Assembly: GCF_013177695.1 (NCBI RefSeq)
Contig: NZ_WOEY01000026.1
Location: 1 to 64,000, forward strand
Source of the DNA: Paraburkholderia solitsugae
GTDB taxonomy: Bacteria; Pseudomonadota; Gammaproteobacteria; Burkholderiales; Burkholderiaceae
DNA length: 64,000 bases
Reading direction: 5' to 3'
Of the stretch, positions 30,751-40,100 are shown piece after piece. Position 1 is the first letter of the stretch. Every line of letters starts with the position of its first letter. Position numbers and translations under genes: made by a program. The notes under the pieces were generated by a model. It was given only the letters and a program-made list of their open reading frames with translations, was not told the DNA's origin and searched no databases.

Positions 30751-30996
30751 ATGGCTGAACAGCTCTTCCTCTACGGCGTGTACTCGATTCACGTCCGTCC
30801 GCTCGAACTCAACGGTGCACGCTGGGACGCGGAATACGAAATCCGGCATCGCGAGAAAGCCGTCAAGCCGTGGACCACCGTCGGCGGCGACAACGGCTAC
30901 GCGGATGAAGCCGAAGCTATCGCCGCAGCGCACCAGCAAGGCGTCGACGACATCGAACACGGCGCCGGCATTCCGAAGCCGCGGGCCTTTCCGTAG
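30751..30996 (+). CDS. Small protein of unknown function
   Basis: 81 residues with strands (YGVYSIHVRPLEL, RWDAEYEIRHRE, PWTTVGGDNGYA) then an acidic helix (DEAEAIAAAHQQGVDDIE), the same order as the gene before it. GGAGG about 10 bases before the ATG. Sixty bases separate the two genes, so cotranscription is likely. No function inferred. Confidence 0.7.
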   Translation: MAEQLFLYGVYSIHVRPLELNGARWDAEYEIRHREKAVKPWTTVGGDNGYADEAEAIAAAHQQGVDDIEHGAGIPKPRAFP

Positions 30997-31095
30997 CCCT
31001 ACGGCGGGCGCATTGATGGAGGCGTGGGCGTCAAGCGAGCGGAATCGGCGCATCTCCTGCACACTCGCCCAAAGTACCGCAGGCGGGTGTTGGAA

Positions 31096-31161
31096 GCGCC
31101 ACCTCGGCGCCCGTGCAACACGCCGTTTGCGCCACCTCGACGTCTGTGCAACCCGCCGTTG
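31096..31161. repeat. 33-bp tandem repeat, two units
   Basis: GCGCCACCTCG begins each unit (31096-31128 and 31129-31161); the two differ at about six positions. It lies in the 265-base gap before the potassium channel gene, where I see no other feature. Confidence 0.7.
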
Positions 31162-31261
31162 AGGCACGCTCTCCAACGTCCCTTCAGCGCGCCGACAATC
31201 CCCCTCCGCGCGCTAACCGGCGTGCTACGCTTTACGCGTTCTTCCTCTCTACGGGCACGCG

Positions 31262-32233
31262 ATGGCGACCGAATCACCAGACCATCTTTCCAGCATCGGC
31301 GACGACGAAACGCGTACGCAAAAACGTCGCACGCGCGGCAGCCGGGAATTGCGCCTGGATGATCGCGTCGTTATCGCGCACGGCATGCCGACGCCGCTCT
31401 GGCAGGATCTCTATCACCGCGCACTCATGGTCCGCTGGCCGACTTTTTTCGTCTCGCTCGGGGTCTTGTTCCTGCTGCTCAACACCGTGTTTGCCGCGCT
31501 CTACATGCTCGGCAACGCACCGATCGCCAATCAGTTTCCGCCAGGCTTCGGCGGCGCGTTTTTCTTCAGCGTCGAAACGCTCGCGACGGTCGGCTATGGC
31601 GACATGCACCCGCAAACGGTCTACGCCCACTGGATCGCGACACTGGAGATCTTTGTCGGCATGTCCAGCATCGCGTTGGCGACCGGGCTGATCTTCGCGC
31701 GCTTCTCACGCCCGCACGCCAAGATCATGTTCGCCCGCTACGCGGTCGTGCGGCCGCTCGAGGGCCGCATGACGTTGATGGTGCGCGCCGCCAACGCACG
31801 TCAGAACGTGATCGCCGAAGCGCGTGCGAAGCTGCGCATCATGCGGCTGGAGACCACCGTCGAAGGTTTTACGCTGCGCAAGCTCTACGATCTGACGCTG
31901 GTGCGCGACCAGCATCCCGTGTTCAAGCTAGGCTGGGTCCTGATGCACGTCATCGACGAAAGCAGCCCGCTGTTCGGCGAAACCGCCGAAACGCTCAAGG
32001 GCCGCGACATGTCGCTGCTGCTCACGCTCGAGGGGGTCGACGAATCGACCTCGCAAACCATGCAGGCGCGCTACACGTGGCCCTGCGAGCAGATCCGCTG
32101 GCAACACCGGTTCGTCGACATCATGCGCGAGGAAAACGGCGTGAGTCACATCGATTACTCGCATTTCAACGAGGTCGTGCCGCTCGACTCGGCGCCGGTC
32201 GCCGCGTCCGCGGCGAAAGCGCCCGCGCCGTAG
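31262..32233 (+). CDS. Inward-rectifier potassium channel (KirBac-like)
   Basis: 323 residues: two transmembrane helices (about 58-85 and 125-150) flank a pore helix and the selectivity filter TVGYGD at 109-114. The C-terminal half is the cytoplasmic immunoglobulin-like Kir domain (RPLEGRMTLMVRAANARQNVIAEARAKL onward), with HVIDESSPLFG and FVDIM blocks. This combination identifies a prokaryotic Kir channel, a family first studied in Burkholderia pseudomallei. Passive K+ conduction regulated by the cytoplasmic domain. Likely monocistronic. Confidence 0.95.
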   Translation: MATESPDHLSSIGDDETRTQKRRTRGSRELRLDDRVVIAHGMPTPLWQDLYHRALMVRWPTFFVSLGVLFLLLNTVFAALYMLGNAPIANQFPPGFGGAFFFSVETLATVGYGDMHPQTVYAHWIATLEIFVGMSSIALATGLIFARFSRPHAKIMFARYAVVRPLEGRMTLMVRAANARQNVIAEARAKLRIMRLETTVEGFTLRKLYDLTLVRDQHPVFKLGWVLMHVIDESSPLFGETAETLKGRDMSLLLTLEGVDESTSQTMQARYTWPCEQIRWQHRFVDIMREENGVSHIDYSHFNEVVPLDSAPVAASAAKAPAP

Positions 32234-32253
32234 AGCGCGCGGGCGGTGCCCGC

Positions 32254-33369
32254 TCAGAACTTGTGGCGAATCCCAACCACGCCCACCACCTGCGTGCTCG
32301 AACTCGACGGATTGCTGATCCCTTCAACGTCCGCCACCGTATTCGACGACGAGCGCTGATAGATCGCGTTCACATACAGATCGGTGCGCTTGGACAGGTA
32401 GTACTGGACACCCGCGCTGGTTTGCAGATAGTGCACGCTCGGCTTCGTGCTTTGCGTCGTAAGAACCTGCGTGTACGTTTCGCCGATTGCGAACATCACG
32501 GCCGGCGTGAAGCGATAACGGAAGCTGCCTTCGTAGTTGTTGAAGCGCTGCGATGCGCCCGTCTGCAAGTTGAACAGCGAGCTCGTGTACAGCATGCCGA
32601 ACGTCGCATTGCCGAAGTCGTACGTGCCGGCCGCGCCCCATATCTGCTGCTTCGTGATGCCCTTCAGGAACGTGTAGTAGTTGTCCGACGGAATCGCGCC
32701 GGTCGTGTCGAGCGCCGGATTGTCGAGCACCACGTAGGCAATGCCGAGATGCAACGGACCCTGCGCATACGTGCCCCCGACGCTCCAGCTGCGGTTCGCC
32801 GCGAAGTTGGTCGCGTTGGAGAAACCGTACATCGCGTTGCCCTGGAAGCCCGCGAACGTCGGCGTGACGTATTTCACCGAGTTGTCGGTGCGAAACGAGT
32901 TGTTCAGGTCGTCGGTATCGAACGGATGCAGCGCGTACTGCGTCAGCGACGTGCTCGCGCCAATCTGCAACGGCGCCAGCGAATCCTGCGCGGCGTTGTA
33001 CTGGCGCCCCATCGTGAAGGACCCCCAGCGCTGGTTCGCCAGACCCACCCACGCCTGACGGCCGAACATGCGGCTATTCGCGCTCGCCGTGCCGGTCTCG
33101 ATGTTGAAGCCGTTCTCCAGTTTGAAGATCGCCGTGGTGCCGCCGCCCAGATCCTCGGTGCCCACCATGCCCCAGCGCGTGCCCTGTTCGTTTCCGCCGG
33201 TCGCCTGCCAGGTCGTGCTGCCTTTCTGGTTGCTCGTGTAGGTGATACCTGAGTCGACGATGCCGTACAACGTCACGCTCGACTGCGCCGCGGCGTTGCC
33301 ACTGGACACCGCGAGCACCGCGCCGATCCCCGCGCCCGCAAGCGCCATCGCCAAACCTGTCCTGTTCAT
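32254..33369 (-). CDS. Outer-membrane porin (Burkholderiales type)
   Basis: 371-residue porin with a signal peptide cut after GNAAA, mature start QSSVTLYGIVDSGITYTS, RWGMVGTEDLGGGTTAIFKLENGF and C-terminal VVGVVGIRHKF ending in Phe. AAGGAAA precedes the ATG. It is divergent from an N-formylglutamate amidohydrolase operon; the 400-base gap carries the same 19-bp palindrome in front of each side, so it is probably coregulated and may admit that operon's substrate. Confidence 0.94.
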   Translation of the reverse strand: MNRTGLAMALAGAGIGAVLAVSSGNAAAQSSVTLYGIVDSGITYTSNQKGSTTWQATGGNEQGTRWGMVGTEDLGGGTTAIFKLENGFNIETGTASANSRMFGRQAWVGLANQRWGSFTMGRQYNAAQDSLAPLQIGASTSLTQYALHPFDTDDLNNSFRTDNSVKYVTPTFAGFQGNAMYGFSNATNFAANRSWSVGGTYAQGPLHLGIAYVVLDNPALDTTGAIPSDNYYTFLKGITKQQIWGAAGTYDFGNATFGMLYTSSLFNLQTGASQRFNNYEGSFRYRFTPAVMFAIGETYTQVLTTQSTKPSVHYLQTSAGVQYYLSKRTDLYVNAIYQRSSSNTVADVEGISNPSSSSTQVVGVVGIRHKF

Positions 33370-33446
33370 CTGCGTTTCCTTGTTGTGAGTGTGTGAACCT
33401 GGTCCGTCGAAGCCGCCCGGCTGCTGCGTGGGCGCCCCGATCTCTT

Positions 33447-33704
33447 TGTTTTATTGAATAAAACAATGTATCGTTTATTATTCGAAACGCAAAATTACTT
33501 GGTCAAGCTGACGCAGAGATACTGGTTTGCCCGCATTGACGACACAACCCGGCGCTGGGGGTTTTACTGGCCAACACAGCGTAAATCCTTGACCAGCAAG
33601 GATTTCAAAATGAACGACCCGGATAGCAAGGCTTTCAACGAGTCACTTGACCATTCATAAGGTTCGTCGTTAAATATTGATACGCTGTTTTATTTAATAA
33701 AACA
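33447..33704. promoter_or_regulatory. Twin palindromes, likely IclR operators
   Basis: TGTTTTATTNAATAAAACA occurs perfectly at 33447-33465 (78 bases before the porin start) and at 33686-33704 (66 bases before the amidohydrolase start). The first extends by one more pair on each side. The spacing to each start codon is nearly symmetrical. The IclR protein encoded in the right-hand operon is the obvious binder. No gene lies in the gap. Confidence 0.7.
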
Positions 33705-33769
33705 CACGAGCCATTGACTCTGGCCACGACGACCTTTAAAGCGCGTCGGCCACCAGAAAGGAATTTGTT

Positions 33770-34663
33770 TTGACGCCCGATAACAACACTTTTGCCGCGC
33801 CCGCCGACGCGCCGTTCTTTATCGCGCAACCCACCGCGGCGGCGCTGCCGATCCTGTTCGATTCACCGCACAGCGGCATCGCGCTGCCGGCCGATTTCGG
33901 TACGTCCGCGCCGGCCGCCGCGATTCGCACCTCGTGGGATGCGTTCGTCGACGAACTGTGGGCCGGTGTGCCGGCGCAAGGTGGGGTACTGATCGGCGCG
34001 CATTTCCCGCGCGCCTACATCGACCCGAATCGCGCGATCACGGATATCGATGCGCAATTGCTCGCCGAGCCGTGGCCCGAACCGCTTGCCCCACAGAAGT
34101 ACACGCTGCGCGGCATGGGTCTGATCCGGCGCGACGCGCTGCCGAACGTGCCGATGTACGACCGCAAGCTGTCGGTCGCCGAAGTCCAGCACCGCATCGA
34201 CGCGTACTACCGCCCCTACCGGGCGGCGCTCAGTGCCGCAGCCGAGCGCGCTTATGCGCAGCACGGCGCGCTGTGGCACGTCGACTGTCATTCGATGAAA
34301 TCGCGCGGCAACGAGATGAACGTCGATGCCGGCGAGGCGCGACCCGACTTCGTCGTCAGCGACCGCCGCGGCACCACTGCGGATCCTGCCTTCACACAAT
34401 GGGTGGCGGACTATTTCAGCGGCGCGGGCTATCGCGTGCAGGTGAACGAGCCCTATCAGGGTGGCGATCTGCTCGCGGCCGTCAGCGATCCTGCGCAGCG
34501 TAGGCACAGCATCCAGATCGAACTGAAGCGCGGGCTGTATATGGATGAGGCCGAGTTCGTCAAACACGCCGGCTTCCACACGCTCAAGCGCGACCTCGAC
34601 GCCTTCGTCGCCGCGCTCGCCGACTACGTCCGCGCTCAACTTGCCGCGCCCCGCCCGGCTTAA
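33770..34663 (+). CDS. N-formylglutamate amidohydrolase family protein
   Basis: 297-residue member of the HutG-like amidohydrolase family, which releases formate and glutamate from N-formylglutamate. FDSPHSGIALPADF, HFPRAYIDPNRAITDID, LWHVDCHSMKSRG and IQIELKRGLYMDE carry the conserved metal and substrate residues. Start is a TTG at 33770, chosen because AAAGGA lies 7 bases upstream. No other histidine-pathway gene is near, so the substrate may be another N-formyl or N-acyl amino acid. Confidence 0.88.
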   Translation: MTPDNNTFAAPADAPFFIAQPTAAALPILFDSPHSGIALPADFGTSAPAAAIRTSWDAFVDELWAGVPAQGGVLIGAHFPRAYIDPNRAITDIDAQLLAEPWPEPLAPQKYTLRGMGLIRRDALPNVPMYDRKLSVAEVQHRIDAYYRPYRAALSAAAERAYAQHGALWHVDCHSMKSRGNEMNVDAGEARPDFVVSDRRGTTADPAFTQWVADYFSGAGYRVQVNEPYQGGDLLAAVSDPAQRRHSIQIELKRGLYMDEAEFVKHAGFHTLKRDLDAFVAALADYVRAQLAAPRPA

Positions 34664-34688
34664 TGACGCAACCTAGGAAGGAACAACC

Positions 34689-35459
34689 GTGAACTACATC
34701 GTCGATTCCGTCGACAGCGCGCTCAAGCTGCTGAGCCATGTCGCCGAACATCCGGGTCTCGGCGTCACCGAGCTCGCCAATCAACTCGGCATCAACAAGT
34801 CGCGCGCTTACCGCATGTTGTGCACGCTCGAATTGCATCGCTTCGTCGTGCAGGACACACGCGCCTCGACCTACGCGCTCGGTCCGCAGGCGTTCGTGAT
34901 CGGCGTCGCGGCCGCGCAGCAGAACACACTGGTGCGCTCGGCGCAAAAGCACATGCTCGCGCTCAATCAGGCGATCAACGAAAACGTCGTGCTGCGCGTG
35001 CGCGAAGGGCTGGAAACGGTGTGTGTCGCGCGTTGCGAAAGCACGCACGAGATGCGTATGATCGGCGCGGTGGGCAACCGGCGCTCGCTCAACAGCGGCG
35101 CGTCCGGCAAGATCCTGCTCGCGTTCGCACCGGACGCCGTCAGGACCGAATACTTCGCGCACCTGAAGAAACTGCCGCAGCCGCCGGACCTGATGAAGCT
35201 CGTCGACGAACTCGATGTGATCGTGCGCAGAGGCTATGCGGTGAGCGTGGGTGAAGTCACGGCGGGTGCGGTGGCCATCTCGGTGCCGGTACGCGATATG
35301 AGCGGCCAGGCAGTGGCCGCGATCAGCGTCTCGGGGCCAGAGATGCGCATCAGCCGGATTGAGATTCCCGATTACCTCGAACGTCTGCAAGCGTGCAGCC
35401 GCACGATCTCCGCCGAACTCGGGTACACCGCGCCGCAGATGAATCCGCAGCCGGCATGA
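34689..35459 (+). CDS. IclR family transcriptional regulator
   Basis: 256 residues with a GTG start preceded by GGAAGGAA. N-terminal winged HTH (VDSALKLLSHVAEHPGLGVTELANQLGINKSRAYRMLCTLE) and a GAF-like IclR effector domain (LRVREGLETVCVARCES, LNSGASGKILLAF, ISVPVRDMSG). Sits between the amidohydrolase and a transporter gene with short gaps (25 and 13 bases), so it is cotranscribed with the genes it most likely controls. Confidence 0.93.
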   Translation: MNYIVDSVDSALKLLSHVAEHPGLGVTELANQLGINKSRAYRMLCTLELHRFVVQDTRASTYALGPQAFVIGVAAAQQNTLVRSAQKHMLALNQAINENVVLRVREGLETVCVARCESTHEMRMIGAVGNRRSLNSGASGKILLAFAPDAVRTEYFAHLKKLPQPPDLMKLVDELDVIVRRGYAVSVGEVTAGAVAISVPVRDMSGQAVAAISVSGPEMRISRIEIPDYLERLQACSRTISAELGYTAPQMNPQPA

Positions 35460-35472
35460 CAGGAACCCGCCC

Positions 35473-36954
35473 ATGACCACGCTCGCCCCACCCACGGCGC
35501 CCACCGCCGACGACGACCATCCTCCAGGCAGCCATCCCGGCAGCGGCAGCGATGAAAAGAAGCCCCACGGCAAGATGCTGCATCCGGTGGTGATGATGAT
35601 CTGGGTCGTGCTCGCCGCCGTGGCGATGACCTATCTGATCGACGCCGGGCACTTCGAGCGTCACGACAAGCTGGTCGTGCCGGGCACCTATCAGGTGGTG
35701 CCGAAGAGCCACAGCCTTGCCACGCTGATCGCACCGAGCGTCACCCAAAGCACGCCCGAGCAGGCCGCGCCCGCGAGCCTCGTGTCGGCCTTCGTCGCGG
35801 TCCCCAATGGCCTCATCAAGAACGCGCCGCTGATTTTCATGGTGATGTTCGTCGGCGGCATGTTCGGCGTGATGCGCAAGACGGGCGTGGTGGATGCAGG
35901 GATCGACCGGCTCCTGCAACTCACCGCGGGCAACGTCTATGTGCTGGCGCCGCTGCTCATGGTCCTGATCGGCCTCGGCAGCACGCTGCTCGGCTTCATC
36001 TCCGAATACCTCGTGATCATTCCGATGGTGATGGTACTGGCACGGCGGCTCGGTTTATCGAACCTGTTCGCGGTGGGGCTCGTCGCGATTGCCGCGAAGG
36101 TCGGGTATATCGCCTCGGTGACCAATCCGTTGTCGCTCGCCGTCGCGCAGCCGATCGTCGGTGTGCCGCTCTTTAGCGGTATCGCGATGCGCATCGGTGT
36201 GTTCGTCGTGTTCCTGACGCTGGGCATTCTGTATCTGCTGGCTCACGTGCGTTTGAGCGGCTATCGGTTGGCCGTCGCACGCGCGAGTCTGGACGAACAC
36301 CCGCAAGCTAAGCTCTCGGGCCGCCACAAGGCGACGTTAATCGTGCTGACGATCGCCGCTGCGATGCTGGTGATCGGCACGCGTGAATTGCATTGGGGCA
36401 ACGTCGAGTTGTCCGCGTTCTACGTGTTCATCAGCATCGTGACGGCGGCCGTGGGCAGGCTCGATTCGCGCAGCGCGGCCGACGCTTTCGTCGACGGCAT
36501 GAAGGGGATGATTCTGGCGGGTTTGCTGATCGGTCTCGCGGCATCGGTCGAACTGATTCTGCAGAACAGCCTGGTGCTCGACACGCTGATCGACCATTTC
36601 ACGCGGCTCGCGCGCGGCCAATCGGCGGTGTGGGTGGCGAACGGCCTGATGGCCGTGCAGATGGTGCTCGACGTGTTCATTCCGTCCGTGTCCGGCAAGG
36701 CCGCGGTCAGCATGCCGATCATTGGGCCGATTGCGCAGTTGTCCGGTGTTAGCGGGCAAACCTCGGTGCTCGCCTTCGTGTTGGGCGGCGGCTTGACGAA
36801 CATGGTGACGCCGACCTCCGGAATGCTGCTCGCGTATCTCGCCACCGCGCGGGTCGGCTTCGGTCAGTGGATCAGGTTCATCCTGCCGCTGTTCGTGGTG
36901 CTGCTGGTGCTGTCGGGTGGCGCGCTGGCGTTGGCCGTCTGGACGGGGTATTAA
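35473..36954 (+). CDS. YfcC/DcuC-like membrane transporter
   Basis: 493-residue inner-membrane protein with about 12 helices, of the YfcC family (C4-dicarboxylate/arginine-ornithine antiporter-like, ion transporter superfamily). LVSAFVAVPNGLIKNAPLIFMVMFVGGMFGVM and LDVFIPSVSGKAAVSMPIIGPIAQL are the conserved reentrant-like segments. The N-terminal 35 residues are polar, rich in Pro, His and Gly. Last gene of the amidohydrolase-iclR operon; it probably imports that enzyme's substrate. Confidence 0.88.
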   Translation: MTTLAPPTAPTADDDHPPGSHPGSGSDEKKPHGKMLHPVVMMIWVVLAAVAMTYLIDAGHFERHDKLVVPGTYQVVPKSHSLATLIAPSVTQSTPEQAAPASLVSAFVAVPNGLIKNAPLIFMVMFVGGMFGVMRKTGVVDAGIDRLLQLTAGNVYVLAPLLMVLIGLGSTLLGFISEYLVIIPMVMVLARRLGLSNLFAVGLVAIAAKVGYIASVTNPLSLAVAQPIVGVPLFSGIAMRIGVFVVFLTLGILYLLAHVRLSGYRLAVARASLDEHPQAKLSGRHKATLIVLTIAAAMLVIGTRELHWGNVELSAFYVFISIVTAAVGRLDSRSAADAFVDGMKGMILAGLLIGLAASVELILQNSLVLDTLIDHFTRLARGQSAVWVANGLMAVQMVLDVFIPSVSGKAAVSMPIIGPIAQLSGVSGQTSVLAFVLGGGLTNMVTPTSGMLLAYLATARVGFGQWIRFILPLFVVLLVLSGGALALAVWTGY

Positions 36955-37191
36955 AAGGCGGATTTCACCCTTGCGCGGCGCACCAGGGCATACCCGAATC
37001 CGCCCGCCGCGTGGCAGATCCATCTCAAAACTTCATTAAAACGCGCGGCCCGTCGCGCTGTTTCGTTGAACGCCTGACCAAGTAGAAAAAATTCACTCCA
37101 ATCGGCGCTAAAAAATAGAGTCTCTTTCGCCGCGTCACCTTTTGTGGTCCCCACCCACGGCGCGCGGATGCAAAACAATGGAGACTCACCC

Positions 37192-40100
37192 ATGACCGCT
37201 CGCCTGCCCATCGACGGCACGCCCGCTCTCGCCGACTACAAGCTGTCCGACAACCTCACCGCCACGCGCGGCCGAATCTTCCTGACCGGTACACAGGCGC
37301 TGGTGCGCCTTGCGCTGATGCAGCGCGCAGCCGACCGCGCGCACGGCATGAACACGGCCGGCTTCATTAGCGGCTATCGCGGCTCGCCGCTCGGCATGGT
37401 CGACCAGCAGTTGTGGAAAGCGCAGAAACTGCTCACGGCGAGTGATATTCGCTTTTTGCCGGCGATCAACGAAGAACTCGGCGGCACCGCCGTGCTCGGT
37501 ACGCAGCGGGTGGAATCGGACCCGGAGCGCACCGTCGAAGGCGTGTTCGCCATGTGGTACGGCAAAGGCCCCGGCGTGGATCGCGCGGGCGATGCGCTGA
37601 AGCACGGCAACGCGTACGGCTCGTCGCCGCACGGCGGCGTGCTGGTGGTGGCGGGCGACGACCACGGCTGCGTGTCGTCGTCGATGCCGCACCAGAGCGA
37701 CTTCGCGTTGATGGCGTGGCATATGCCGGTGGTGAATCCGTCGAACATTGCCGACATGCTCGAGTTCGGCCTGTATGGCTGGGCGCTGTCGCGCTTCTCG
37801 GGTGCGTGGGTCGGGTATAAGGCGATTTCGGAAACCGTCGAATCCGGCTCCACTGTCGATCTGGATGCGCTGCAAACCGAATGGGCGACCCCGCAGGATT
37901 TCGAAGCACCCGCAGGCGGCCTGCATAACCGTTGGCCCGATCTGCCGAGCCTGACGATCGAAGCGCGGATGCACGCGAAGCTCGACGCGGTGCGTCACTT
38001 CGCACGCACCAACAGCATCGACAAATGGATCGCGCCGAGTCCGCATGCGAACGTCGGTATCGTCACGTGCGGCAAGGCGCATCTCGACTTGATGGAAACG
38101 CTGCGCCGGCTCGATCTGACAGTCGCGGATCTGGAAGCGGCCGGCGTGCGCATCTACAAGGTTGGCCTGTCTTTCCCGTTGGAGATGACGCGCATCGACG
38201 CGTTCGTTTCCGGTTTGTCAGAAGTGCTGGTGATCGAGGAAAAGGGCCCGGTCATCGAGCAGCAGATCAAAGACTATCTGTACAACCGCACGCAAGGCAC
38301 GCGGCCGATCGTGGTCGGCAAGAACGCCGAAGACGGCACGCTGCTGCTGTCGTCGCTCGGTGAATTGCGGCCGTCGCGCATTCTGCCGGTGTTCGCGAAC
38401 TGGCTCGCGAAGCACAAACCCGCGTTGGATCGCCGCGAACGTGTGGTCGATCTGGTTGCGCCGCAAATCCTCTCGAATGCGGCGGATAGCGTGAAGCGGA
38501 CGCCGTATTTCTGCTCGGGCTGCCCGCACAACACATCGACCAAAGTGCCTGAAGGTTCTATCGCGCATGCGGGGATCGGCTGTCACTTCATGGCGTCGTG
38601 GATGGAGCGCGACACCACCGGTCTGATTCAGATGGGCGGCGAAGGCGTCGATTGGGCCTCGCATTCGATGTTCACGAAAACGCGCCACGTATTCCAGAAT
38701 CTCGGCGACGGCACCTACTTTCACTCGGGTATTCTCGCGATCCGCCAGGCGGTGGCCGCGAACACCACCATCACCTACAAGATCCTCTATAACGATGCCG
38801 TCGCGATGACGGGCGGCCAGCCGGTCGACGGCAGCATCTCGGTGCCGCAGATCGCGCGTCAGGTGGAAGCCGAAGGCGTGTCGCGTTTCGTCGTGGTCAG
38901 CGACGAGCCGGAGAAATACGACGGCCATCACGACCTCTTCCCGAAAGGCACGACGTTCCACCATCGCAGCGAAATGGACACGGTGCAGCGCGCGTTGCGC
39001 GATATCGACGGCGTGACCGTGCTGATCTATGACCAGACCTGTGCGGCGGAAAAACGGCGTCGCCGGAAAAAAGGCGAGTTTCCCGATCCGGACAAGCGTC
39101 TGTTCATCAACGAGGAAGTTTGCGAAGGCTGCGGCGATTGCGGCGTGCAATCGAACTGTCTGTCGGTCGAGCCGCTTGAAACCGCGTTGGGCCGCAAGCG
39201 CCGCATCGATCAATCGTCCTGCAATAAAGACTATTCCTGCGTGAACGGTTTCTGCCCGAGCTTCGTCACGGTGGAAGGCGGCAAGCTGAAGAAAGCCGCA
39301 GGCGCCGCGTTCGATCCGGCAGCGCTCGCTGCACGCGTCGACACGTTGCCGATTCCTGCGACACATCTCGATGCCGCGCCGTACGACATCCTGGTGACCG
39401 GCGTTGGCGGCACGGGGGTCGTGACCGTCGGCGCATTAATCAGCATGGCCGCGCATCTGGAAGGCAAGAGCGCCTCGGTGCTCGACTTCATGGGCTTCGC
39501 GCAAAAGGGCGGCTCGGTGTTGTCGTTCGTGCGCTTCGCCGCGCGCGACGAGTGGCTCAATCAGGTGCGCATCGACACGCAACAGGCCGACGTGCTGCTC
39601 GCCTGCGATATGGTGGTGGGCGCGAGCGCCGATGCCTTGCAAACGGTGCGTCATGGCCGCACGCGCATCGTCGTCAACACGCACGCCATTCCGAACGCGA
39701 CCTTCGTGCAGAACCCGGATGCAACGCTGCATGCCGACGCGTTGATCGACAAGATGCGCCACGCCGCGGGTGAAGACCGCATGTCGACGTGCGACGCCCA
39801 GGCGCTCGCCACGCGCTTCCTTGGCGACACCATCGGCGCGAACATCCTGATGCTCGGTTATGCCTGGCAACTCGGTCTGGTGCCGGTGTCGTTCGCCGCG
39901 ATGATGCGCGCGATTGAATTGAACAACGTCGCGGTGCAGATGAATCAACTGGCGTTTTCAATTGGGCGTGTGGCTGCGGAAGACCCGGCCGCGCTGGAAT
40001 CGCTGTGGCAAGCACGGCATCTGGCGAAGCAGGCGGTGCGCGTCGATACGCTCGACGAACTGATCGCGCATCGCGAAGGCCGTCTCCAGACGTACGGTGG

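Noticed and set aside
32077-33252. Open frame of 391 codons on the plus strand
   Set aside because: Antisense to the porin, which has signal peptide, strands and terminal Phe.
33454-33660. 68-codon frame between porin and amidohydrolase genes
   Set aside because: It starts inside an operator palindrome, lacks a ribosome binding site and shows no domain.
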